Positions 15,654 through 22,375 of a stretch of DNA of 36,026 nt are shown in pieces. Position 1 is the stretch's first letter, and every line of letters begins with the position of its first letter. The position numbers and the translations under genes were made by a program. The notes beneath the pieces were generated by a model. The model did not search any database, had not been told where the DNA came from, and saw only the letters and a program-made list of their open reading frames with translations. This DNA is from a virus. The stretch covers positions 1 through 36,026 of the IMG/VR virus record IMGVR_UViG_3300030419_007643. One strand, written 5' to 3'.

Positions 15654-16000
15654 TTGTTTACGTAGATATCGATGAAACTATTTGTAAGACTCCTAAAAAC
15701 AGAGACTATACAAAATCTATGCCAATTTTATCAAACATAGAGAAGATCAATAAATTATACGACGAAGGGCATGAGGTTGTGTATTGGACCGCAAGAGGTA
15801 CAGGTTCTGGAATTGATTGGCTGGAACACACAAAAAATCAGCTAAAAGAATGGGGAGTCAAATCACATGATGTAAAAGTTGGAAAGCCAATGTATGACAT
15901 CTTCATTTGTGATAAAGCGCTCAATACAGAAAGATTTTTTAGAAGTGGACCAATAAAGGATAAAAACATTATTTCGCTCACATTTGAGGATAAAACATAG
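15650..16000 (+). CDS. Small HAD-type phosphatase
   Basis: This 116-aa protein shows the four HAD motifs in minimal form: DIDET (Asp6 nucleophile and Asp8), TARG for motif II, and KPMYDIFICDKA giving the motif III Lys and motif IV acidic residues. It has no cap domain and resembles capsule-biosynthesis or KDO-8-phosphate-phosphatase-like HADs. In a nonulosonic acid pathway such an enzyme could remove a phosphate from a nine-carbon sugar phosphate or from a precursor, a step absent from the other genes here; this is inference from context. It starts in an ATGA overlap with the dioxygenase and its TAG directly abuts the methyltransferase ATG. Confidence 0.82.
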   Translation: MIVYVDIDETICKTPKNRDYTKSMPILSNIEKINKLYDEGHEVVYWTARGTGSGIDWLEHTKNQLKEWGVKSHDVKVGKPMYDIFICDKALNTERFFRSGPIKDKNIISLTFEDKT

Positions 16001-16675
16001 ATGCTAGTTCAGTCCGAAGAAGATTATTTTAGCAGAATTTTGCTCACATTAGACACATGTGATTTGCAAGGCGACATTGTTGAATGTGGAGCCGGCGCCG
16101 GCGACAGTTTGGCAATGATTTGTAATGTAATATTGAAAAATCGTTACAGAACAAGGAATATTTGGGGCTTTGATTCGTTTCAAGGGTACCCAGAGCCATC
16201 CGAGAAAGAAGAACAAATTATGAAGGATGTACACCCTCATGCCACCTGCCGACCGAAAGGGATTTGGAGGCGCACTTTTGAAGAGGCATACGTGCGTATA
16301 TATGCAACAGGGTACAGCCGCCAAAGACTTGACTGGGTTTGCCCGTGTTGTCCACCAAATACTGAACGAGTTAATCTTGTAAAAGGGTTTTTTGAAGAGA
16401 CGTTGCCTAGTAAATACGAGGGAAGTAAAATCGCACTATTACATCTGGACTGTAATCTGTACGAATCTTATAAGCATTGTTTAGAGTCTTTGTATGACAA
16501 AGTAGCCCCAGGGGGAGTTGTGATGTTCGATGAATACAGATCTCCTTTGCAACTTAGAAATTGCCCTGGAGCCTCCGTTGCCATTGACGAATATTTGGGT
16601 GATAAGAGAAAAAGAATTCAAAAAGTGTTATTTGCAAATTCAGAAGTAGAAAAATATTTTATAAGAAAAACATAA
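16001..16675 (+). CDS. TylF/MycF-type O-methyltransferase
   Basis: The 224-aa enzyme fits the TylF/MycF family of SAM- and Mg-dependent sugar O-methyltransferases. The SAM loop is VECGAGAGDSLAM, followed by the family landmarks GFDSFQGYPEPSEKE, LLHLDCNLYESYKHCLE and PGGVVMFDEYRSP. An insertion with VCPCC in the middle, with three Cys close together, is unusual. The family methylates hydroxyls on macrolide sugars in bacteria, and related enzymes act on surface glycans. Here it closes the sugar island, so capping or tailoring of the finished glycan is likely. There is no clear ribosome binding site. The start directly follows the preceding stop, which suggests translational coupling. Confidence 0.85.
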   Translation: MLVQSEEDYFSRILLTLDTCDLQGDIVECGAGAGDSLAMICNVILKNRYRTRNIWGFDSFQGYPEPSEKEEQIMKDVHPHATCRPKGIWRRTFEEAYVRIYATGYSRQRLDWVCPCCPPNTERVNLVKGFFEETLPSKYEGSKIALLHLDCNLYESYKHCLESLYDKVAPGGVVMFDEYRSPLQLRNCPGASVAIDEYLGDKRKRIQKVLFANSEVEKYFIRKT

Positions 16676-16687
16676 AAGGAGAATAAA

Positions 16688-16873
16688 ATGAATTTAAGCG
16701 ATCAAGCAGTTGGAGCAGTTATGATGGCACTGCAAAAAAGCCTCATGGAACAATCGGACATTGTGCCGACCCTAAAGGGATTTGAATTTAAGCAATCAGA
16801 GCAAGGTCTCGTGGTTATGAATCCCACATTGGTTAAGTTCGACATGGAAGAGATTCCCGAAGAAGATGCCTAG
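16688..16873 (+). CDS. Small hypothetical protein, 61 aa
   Basis: The gene has a clear AAAGGAG ribosome binding site and ATG 16688, and overlaps the zinc-ribbon gene by eight bases. The product has an N-terminal helix (SDQAVGAVMMALQKSLME), then beta-like segments with GFEFKQSEQGLVVMNPTLVKF and an acidic tail. No known domain is visible. It begins the small-protein run that leads to the late sigma factor, so a role in late gene expression or assembly is possible but unproven. Confidence 0.72.
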   Translation: MNLSDQAVGAVMMALQKSLMEQSDIVPTLKGFEFKQSEQGLVVMNPTLVKFDMEEIPEEDA

Positions 16874-17111
16874 ATATGAATACGAATGTGAAGAATGCTC
16901 ACAAACGTTTTTGGCTAGACATTCCATCAAAGAAAAACTAACTTCTTGTAAACTGTGTGGCGGTGAGAATTGCGTAACAAAGCTTTTTGGTACGTTAATA
17001 CCTGTCAAAAAACAAGAAGCTGGCCATTTAGTGAGATCTCACATAGAAGAGTCTAAACAAGATCTTGAGCAACAAAAGCGAGAGAGCAGAAGAGTGGAGT
17101 ATGACGTATGA
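16866..17111 (+). CDS. FmdB-like zinc-ribbon protein
   Basis: The 81-aa protein starts MPRYEYECEEC and has two CxxC knuckles, Cys8/Cys11 and Cys28/Cys31, spaced as in the FmdB family of putative regulatory zinc ribbons. The C-terminal half is charged and helical (ESKQDLEQQKRESRRVEYD). FmdB-like proteins are common small proteins in bacteria and in marine phages, with no firm function. Overlaps with both neighbours (eight bases upstream, four downstream) mark it as part of the operon ahead of the late sigma gene, and a transcription-related role is plausible. Confidence 0.82.
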   Translation: MPRYEYECEECSQTFLARHSIKEKLTSCKLCGGENCVTKLFGTLIPVKKQEAGHLVRSHIEESKQDLEQQKRESRRVEYDV

Positions 17112-17428
17112 CGACAGTAGTGTTGATTATTGCTTTAACGATTTCCATAGCCTTGAATGTATTGGGGGTTTGGTACGTTCGAAAGTTGTTACAAAGCTTC
17201 ATTCTCAATTCTGAAAATGTTGAAAACTTGCTTTTTGACATAGAAAAATACGAAGAGCACTTGACTTCAGTACACTCCTTGGAAACGTATTATGGCGATG
17301 AGACATTGGGTGGGCTAATGAGGCATACAGAAGCATTAGCGAATAATCTGAATCAATATAGAGAAGTGTATGCCATAGTTGAAGAAGAGGAAGAAGTTGA
17401 CTACTACGAGAACGAAACCAAAAGCTAA
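17108..17428 (+). CDS. Small membrane-anchored hypothetical protein
   Basis: This 106-aa protein has a single N-terminal membrane segment, roughly residues 4-23 (VVLIIALTISIALNVLGVWYV), followed by a helical soluble part and a very acidic tail (EEEEEVDYYENE). There is no cleavage site, so it should stay in the inner membrane as an anchored protein. Orientation cannot be fixed: the Arg-Lys after the segment suggests the C-terminal part is cytoplasmic. It starts in an ATGA overlap with the zinc-ribbon gene, and its acidic tail codons double as the start region of the late sigma gene. Function unknown. Confidence 0.75.
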   Translation: MTTVVLIIALTISIALNVLGVWYVRKLLQSFILNSENVENLLFDIEKYEEHLTSVHSLETYYGDETLGGLMRHTEALANNLNQYREVYAIVEEEEEVDYYENETKS

Positions 17429-18101
17429 GAGAAAAAAGAACCATTATTTTACAAAGGTTCATGAACAAGCAATTATTGATTATGTTGCTAGCAACGATCA
17501 GAAAGTAAGAACTCAGTTATACATAGATTATATTGGCCCTGCCTTTCATGAGATGGTTGACAAAATCATCTATACATATCGTTTCACCAGCCTCCCGAAC
17601 ATTGACATGTTAAAAGATGAGTGCAAAATTTGGCTCACTACAATTCTTAACAAATATGATCCCAATCGTGGATCAAAGGCATTTTCATATTTTAGCGTCA
17701 TCACAAAGAACTGGTTTATTCACAAAGTTAAAAAAACATCCATTGAAAACAAAAGAGAAGTTCACTATGATGACATTTCTAAGAATATTGAAATGGAACA
17801 ACTGTCTACCACAAATCGATATGATAAAGAACGAGAGCAAAGTGAGTTCTGGAATTTCTTTTGGAGCGAAGTTAGTTCTTGGGAAACTTACAACATGAAA
17901 CCTAATGAGAGAAGGGTTTATGACGCTGTGAAGATAATTTTTGAAAGCGCTGACGACATTGAGATTTTTAACAAAAAGGCCGTTTATTTATATTTAAGAG
18001 AGATTACTGGGCTAAATACGAAACAAATTGTTAATAATTTGAATAAAATGCGTGATCGCTACAGGACTTTTAAGAAAAAATGGGATGAAGGAGAGTTATA
18101 A
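17397..18101 (+). CDS. Late sigma factor, T4 gp55-like
   Basis: The protein (234 aa from TTG 17397, 240 aa from TTG 17379) resembles the T4 late sigma factor gp55. A sigma region 2-like core sits in the first half: LKDECKIWLTTILNKYDPNRGSKAFSYFS, then ITKNWFIHKVKK. The last part (KKAVYLYLREITGLNTKQIVNNLNKMRDRYRTFKKK) looks like a helix-turn-helix, perhaps a degenerate region 4 longer than in T4 gp55 (185 aa). gp55 redirects host RNA polymerase to TATAAATA late promoters together with a sliding clamp. No ATG starts this frame; TTG 17397 is preferred because GAGGA lies five bases before it. It overlaps the upstream gene by 32 bases. Confidence 0.85.
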   Translation: MTTTRTKPKAKRKKNHYFTKVHEQAIIDYVASNDQKVRTQLYIDYIGPAFHEMVDKIIYTYRFTSLPNIDMLKDECKIWLTTILNKYDPNRGSKAFSYFSVITKNWFIHKVKKTSIENKREVHYDDISKNIEMEQLSTTNRYDKEREQSEFWNFFWSEVSSWETYNMKPNERRVYDAVKIIFESADDIEIFNKKAVYLYLREITGLNTKQIVNNLNKMRDRYRTFKKKWDEGEL

Positions 18102-18115
18102 TATTTTTCTTTTTT
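18096..18115 (+). promoter_or_regulatory. TATAAT plus T-rich tract, second copy of repeated motif
   Basis: TTATAATATTTTTCTTTTTT overlaps the sigma stop codon and lies about 15-35 bases before the next start. It equals the element at 3375-3396 except for one missing A, and leads into the baseplate genes. I read it as a late promoter for the tail module, but it also resembles a host TATAAT box, and no hairpin precedes the T tract, so it is not an intrinsic terminator. Confidence 0.45.
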
Positions 18116-18129
18116 AACTAGTTACGAGT

Positions 18130-18411
18130 ATGAGCAAACTTGACGATTACATTGGCGAAGCCATCCAGAACGTAAGAAAAGATAGAGAAGTAACCAAGAA
18201 GCTTCTTGGTGAAATAATTTTATATCTCAGTGCAGATGATAATCGATATCGCGATGCTGGAGCAGTTGCCGCAAAATATGTAGAGACATTACAACGCTCA
18301 AATGAACAATTGGTAAAAATAGCCGCTTTAGTACAAAAGAAGAGTGGTGCCGAACGCGGATTAACTGATGAGGATAAAAGCGAGCTATTTGATTTAATTA
18401 AGGAAAACTGA
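18130..18411 (+). CDS. Hypothetical protein; possibly small-terminase-like
   Basis: The 93-aa product is entirely helical by eye: KLDDYIGEAIQNVRKDREVTKKLLGEII, then RYRDAGAVAAKYVETLQRSNEQLVKIAALVQKK, with an acidic end. The middle helix faintly resembles the central domain of T4 gp16, the small terminase subunit (AAKxxxET ... NxxxLKLH), and the size would suit a reduced form. That comparison is weak and I rate it as a possibility only. No good ribosome binding site is visible; the T-rich element at 18096 precedes it. It lies directly before the tail lysin gene, two bases apart. Confidence 0.6.
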   Translation: MSKLDDYIGEAIQNVRKDREVTKKLLGEIILYLSADDNRYRDAGAVAAKYVETLQRSNEQLVKIAALVQKKSGAERGLTDEDKSELFDLIKEN

Positions 18412-18412
18412 T

Positions 18413-20212
18413 ATGCCCGACAATCCGCAAAATCCAAACACTAGTCAACCTAAGCCAACTGCTGACAAATCTGCAGGGAACGGCGCCCTGCCATCCGGCG
18501 GCGGAGCCGCTGGTCAAGCACCAACAGCTTTAGATTCTTTTCATTACGCAGAATTAAATCCCGGAATTAGTGTTGCCTATAAGGCCAATTCGTTTGACCG
18601 CAAAGCGGTTAATCAATCCTTAAATACGGTTGTCCAAGGCGCGATGACGGCTTTTGAAAAGGATGCCATTGCCGGAACAGGTCCATACAAAGCCATTGTG
18701 TTAAGACAAGAGCCGCCATGGACACAAGAAGGGGCAGATGTAACATCTTGGTATTCAGTATTTAACAAAGCTCTTGGTGGCACCGAGCCAACAAATTTAT
18801 CTACCGTTGTACAAGTAAAAGCAAGAATTCCAGAGCTTCATCAATTAATTCCAATTACTAATCAAACACATATTGATTTGCACCCAACTTTTACTTCAAA
18901 AGATGACAACGGCGGTGCACAGGTCACATATCAGCCAAATGAGTTGGTGTGGGTTGATTTTGGTAATCGCTATACTTTTGAAGACCCTATTCTTATCGGA
19001 CCTGTCAAGAAGAAACCAGAGACAAATACAGGCGGCAGCCCTGGAGGTTCAGGCACTGGCGGTGACGGGTCTGGTAAAGGCGCCGCCCATGGTTGGAAAC
19101 CAGGAGGGTTCACTCCAGAAAATTTGAAACAAGCCGGCGCAGATAATGCAGCGAAATCATCATGTCCAACAAAGGGTCCAAATGGAACTTGCGTTGACCC
19201 CGGAAGTAGTAATCTCGGCGCCGAAGCATTGAGAGTTCTAGTTGGACAAATTGGTTGGGGTGAGATGACCATGAACGACGGTGATAGAATGTTGCAGATT
19301 CTTAACGCCTATGGAAGTAAGAGCATGCAAAAAGGATTGAGAAAATCTGTCCCCGGCACAGGCCAATCAACGAATTCAACCCCATTGTTGAGATGTGAAA
19401 AACTCCCAGCCCCCGGCTCTGAAGGGTGGGTTAAGGGTAAAATCAAAGGTAAATGTCATATGTGGTGCGCTCTTACACAATCTTGGGCTGTATATCAAGC
19501 TCAAGCTCGTTTTGGTGTCCCGATTGATCAAATTAGGGGAGAACTTCCAAAATTAACTAAAAGCGTGAGAGGCAACTGGGGAGCATGGTCGTCTGGCGAG
19601 GAAGCACAAGCTCCACACTTTCAACAACCCAAAAGACTATTGCGTGTTCCAACATGGGGCAAAAACAACAGATATAGGAAGTCTTGGGAAAAGAGATATT
19701 GGAACAAAGATGGAAGCCCGCAGGATGCATTTCCCTTTGCAGCAGTGATGGGCGTTAACGATCAGTGGCCAAATGCGGGAGATACTGTTAACTGGGGTGC
19801 AGGCAAAAAGCCTGGACAATCCCGTGGTCTTGGGCACGTAGGAATGGTTGAACATTATGATTCTGTTAATCATATAATGAACTCTGTAGAAGGAAACGGA
19901 AATGCTCGTTGTCATGGAGTCTGGCGCTTCTCTGGAACAGGAAAAGGTGGAGCAAAGATGAGCCCACTCCACCCGGTCAAGCCGAAGCATAAAGAAAATA
20001 CGTCGCCATACGTCACTTACGGAGATATTCCTGGCAACCCGACGCCTTCTGCAACGCAGCCAACACCAGGGATGATTGGTTCAAGCCCAGCTAGCGGCCA
20101 ACCGGGCCAACCGTCCTCACGTCCTGGCAAGTGCTTTGGATGGGTTGATCCTTCAACCGGTGTGCAGACGGCCAAGAGTACAGGAAAAGGTGAACCAGCA
20201 CACAGTGACTAG
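18413..20212 (+). CDS. Tail-associated lysin: gp5-like N-terminus with CHAP-type peptidase
   Basis: The 599-aa protein combines a virion domain with a cell-wall hydrolase. Residues about 120-200 (VKARIPELHQLIPI ... YQPNELVWVDFGNRYTFEDPILIGPV) look like the OB-fold N-terminus of T4 gp5. After a Gly-rich linker, residues 340-520 fit the CHAP family: Cys348 in GKCHMWCALT, His475 in GLGHVGMVE and an acidic residue in NSVEGNG. CHAP domains cut peptidoglycan as amidases or endopeptidases. T4 gp5 instead carries a lysozyme, so the catalytic part has been swapped. The C-terminal 80 residues are Pro/Gly/Ser-rich. The protein should sit in the baseplate hub and open the wall during DNA entry. The following gene provides a separate spike. 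Confidence 0.84.
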   Translation: MPDNPQNPNTSQPKPTADKSAGNGALPSGGGAAGQAPTALDSFHYAELNPGISVAYKANSFDRKAVNQSLNTVVQGAMTAFEKDAIAGTGPYKAIVLRQEPPWTQEGADVTSWYSVFNKALGGTEPTNLSTVVQVKARIPELHQLIPITNQTHIDLHPTFTSKDDNGGAQVTYQPNELVWVDFGNRYTFEDPILIGPVKKKPETNTGGSPGGSGTGGDGSGKGAAHGWKPGGFTPENLKQAGADNAAKSSCPTKGPNGTCVDPGSSNLGAEALRVLVGQIGWGEMTMNDGDRMLQILNAYGSKSMQKGLRKSVPGTGQSTNSTPLLRCEKLPAPGSEGWVKGKIKGKCHMWCALTQSWAVYQAQARFGVPIDQIRGELPKLTKSVRGNWGAWSSGEEAQAPHFQQPKRLLRVPTWGKNNRYRKSWEKRYWNKDGSPQDAFPFAAVMGVNDQWPNAGDTVNWGAGKKPGQSRGLGHVGMVEHYDSVNHIMNSVEGNGNARCHGVWRFSGTGKGGAKMSPLHPVKPKHKENTSPYVTYGDIPGNPTPSATQPTPGMIGSSPASGQPGQPSSRPGKCFGWVDPSTGVQTAKSTGKGEPAHSD

Positions 20213-20226
20213 TTAGAGGCTAAACT

Positions 20227-21228
20227 ATGGGCAAGAGAACAAAAAAGGAAGGTGACATCTCGAAAGGGATGTGTCCGGAGTTACTAGAACAACTCGAAAA
20301 CATGGATGAAATAAGCCAACTGCACTTTGAAGGCTTTTTTGGAAATCCAAAAATCGAACCGGTCACCGGATATAATTCAACACAAGATGAAGTTGTAATT
20401 TTAGGCAAGAACAATAGTCGTATTGTTTTGGGACGAGACCGACCCCATGGCCGTGTTAGTGGTAAAGGCGGGAAAGGTGCCGTTGGTTGTGGTGCGATCA
20501 TGTTGTGTGCTGGGCCTCATGGATCTTTTGCCAAACAATGCGATGAAGAGGGAAATCTAATTCTTGCAGACCCTAATATCAAAAACGATGCTGCTACAAT
20601 ATATTTAAGCCAATATACTGATATTGATTTTAATTACGGCACTAAGAGAGGCGGATCCGCAGGCGGCGGAACTTATTTTAATAAGTCCGGAATTGGCATA
20701 AAAGCAGATACGATTCGAATTGTGGGAAGAGAGAATATCAAAATTGTTACCAATACCGACGAAGATAACTCTCAAGGTGGCGCAGTCAAAAGTCTAGGAA
20801 ACATAATTTTTATGGCCGGCAATGATGACAGAGATGTACAACCTTTGGTAAAGGGGCATGCTTTGGTTCATGAACTTGAAAAAATAATGCTAAGAATACA
20901 AGAGTTGTCTGGAGTGGTTCTCACAAACCAAACTTTGCTGTATCAATTTTTAACAGCATTTGCAACACATACACACCCCGCAGTCACCGTCGGCGGTGTC
21001 GGCGTTGCATTCCCCAGTATCGAGGGTTCTATATTTGCTAGCGCAACAGCTTTGCAAGCTGCGACATTGGCAACACCTTCTTTGGTCACTACAAAAATCA
21101 ATAATATATTGCATGAACTTGAACAATGGCTCAAACCACTCAGGGAAGACGGACCTGGCCCATTGCCTTCACCTCTCGCAGAGTTTTATGGCAAGAAATT
21201 GTTAAGTAGAGGAGTTAAAACGAACTAA
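20227..21228 (+). CDS. Baseplate central spike-like protein
   Basis: The 333-aa protein has a Gly-rich, beta-structured middle: KNNSRIVLGRDRP, then GIGIKADTIRIVGRENIKIVTN, the strand pattern of VgrG/gp5-type spike needles. A helical part (PLVKGHALVHELEKIMLRIQEL) leads to THTHPAV, a motif seen in spike and hub proteins of contractile tails. It likely forms the membrane-piercing needle that in T4 is the C-terminal part of gp5, here encoded as its own gene next to the lysin. Its last base is the first base of the next start (TAATG overlap). Two His in HTHP could bind a metal ion as in spike tips. Confidence 0.75.
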   Translation: MGKRTKKEGDISKGMCPELLEQLENMDEISQLHFEGFFGNPKIEPVTGYNSTQDEVVILGKNNSRIVLGRDRPHGRVSGKGGKGAVGCGAIMLCAGPHGSFAKQCDEEGNLILADPNIKNDAATIYLSQYTDIDFNYGTKRGGSAGGGTYFNKSGIGIKADTIRIVGRENIKIVTNTDEDNSQGGAVKSLGNIIFMAGNDDRDVQPLVKGHALVHELEKIMLRIQELSGVVLTNQTLLYQFLTAFATHTHPAVTVGGVGVAFPSIEGSIFASATALQAATLATPSLVTTKINNILHELEQWLKPLREDGPGPLPSPLAEFYGKKLLSRGVKTN

Positions 21229-22361
21229 TGGCTACTGGAAGCGTATTTGATAATCCATTGTTTATAAAGGCAATTGCCAACCTGACCTCTGGCGCCACGC
21301 ACAGAACCAAGGGCATTATAACAAACAAGGTCGCTTTGTATCGTTTGCCCCATCGTAGTCCTAGCATGACAGTTGGGCTATTAAATGACAATGTACAAAT
21401 TCAGGTTGTTAGGGAGTTTGTCAACAGAGACTTCGCAGAAGTTAGAGTTGTTGATCCAAATCTACCAGCATTTTCTAAAGTGAAAGATAGATTTTTCTAC
21501 ATACTTGATCTCGAATGTATCCCTGTACCAGAAATGGCCCCTTTAATGTTGGAAAAACTTTACATCAAACCAGAGCGAATGAGTAAGCTTGAAAAGGCAA
21601 CTATACCAAACTGGGTCAAATTTACTACTCCCTATTATCACAAGGAGAGATTAGAATATTGGGTCACTGCAAAAACGTCTTACACTTGTATCGAGTCGGA
21701 ATCAACTTTGATAAAGGCCAAGGAAGAAGCTATTAAAATTGCTGTGAAAAACCTGTTTAAGCGTTACAATGTTTATTACAACGAAGAAACTGAAGAGGAA
21801 ATAATTAAGTTTTCCACGGGATTCTTGGCGGCACAAGTGCACGATTATCACTTGGAACCTAGGCCCGGTTCAAAATTGAAAATATTAGTTAGAATTAGAG
21901 CTATATACTTTGATTGGCTCAAAAAGTTTGGGGCACAGCTTCGAAAAACAAATTTGAACGACTTGCCACAAGCCGCTCATATAACGATTTTGGAGCCGGG
22001 TAAATGGGATGAACACATTAAAAAGACTTCAAGACTTTTGGCAAACGCAGCGCTTGACATGCAAAGAGAAAATGTTCACATTCCAGGCGTAAACTTTATG
22101 AGAGAAGCGAGAAGAGTACGAACTTTTGTACCAGAACTTAAAAAAATGCTGATTGCAAACGGTGTTGACCCGGATGGCAGAACTGGAAGACCTTACAACA
22201 TTGAGCTTGGTTATGACGAGGAATATAACTTGCTCTACACTGCCATACGTTACAAGGATACCAATAGGATCCGACGAAAGAAAACTGGGTTTAATATAAT
22301 AAAGCCACCAAGTCCTGACGCTACAGACTTGGTAACAAACACCAACATGTTAAAGTATTAA
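21228..22361 (+). CDS. Virion structural protein, probable baseplate component
   Basis: This 377-aa protein has no catalytic motif. Its N-terminus (about 25-75: IITNKVALYRLPHRSPSMTVGLLNDNVQIQVV) reads like an SH3-type beta barrel. The middle alternates helices and strands with many aromatic residues (HDYHLEPRPGSKLKILVRIRAIYFDWL), and the C-terminus is basic. It lies in the baseplate cluster between spike and giant protein, with coupled starts, so a virion role is very likely, but I cannot match it to a named T4 component; gp53 or gp48 counterparts are possible. Positions 22362-22375 hold the AGGG ribosome binding site of the next gene. Confidence 0.7.
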   Translation: MATGSVFDNPLFIKAIANLTSGATHRTKGIITNKVALYRLPHRSPSMTVGLLNDNVQIQVVREFVNRDFAEVRVVDPNLPAFSKVKDRFFYILDLECIPVPEMAPLMLEKLYIKPERMSKLEKATIPNWVKFTTPYYHKERLEYWVTAKTSYTCIESESTLIKAKEEAIKIAVKNLFKRYNVYYNEETEEEIIKFSTGFLAAQVHDYHLEPRPGSKLKILVRIRAIYFDWLKKFGAQLRKTNLNDLPQAAHITILEPGKWDEHIKKTSRLLANAALDMQRENVHIPGVNFMREARRVRTFVPELKKMLIANGVDPDGRTGRPYNIELGYDEEYNLLYTAIRYKDTNRIRRKKTGFNIIKPPSPDATDLVTNTNMLKY

Positions 22362-22375
22362 AGGGTTAAGATAAA

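Noticed and set aside
18102-18129. T-rich tract after the late sigma gene as an intrinsic terminator
   Set aside because: No inverted repeat precedes the T residues, and the same string occurs in a non-terminator position before phoH.
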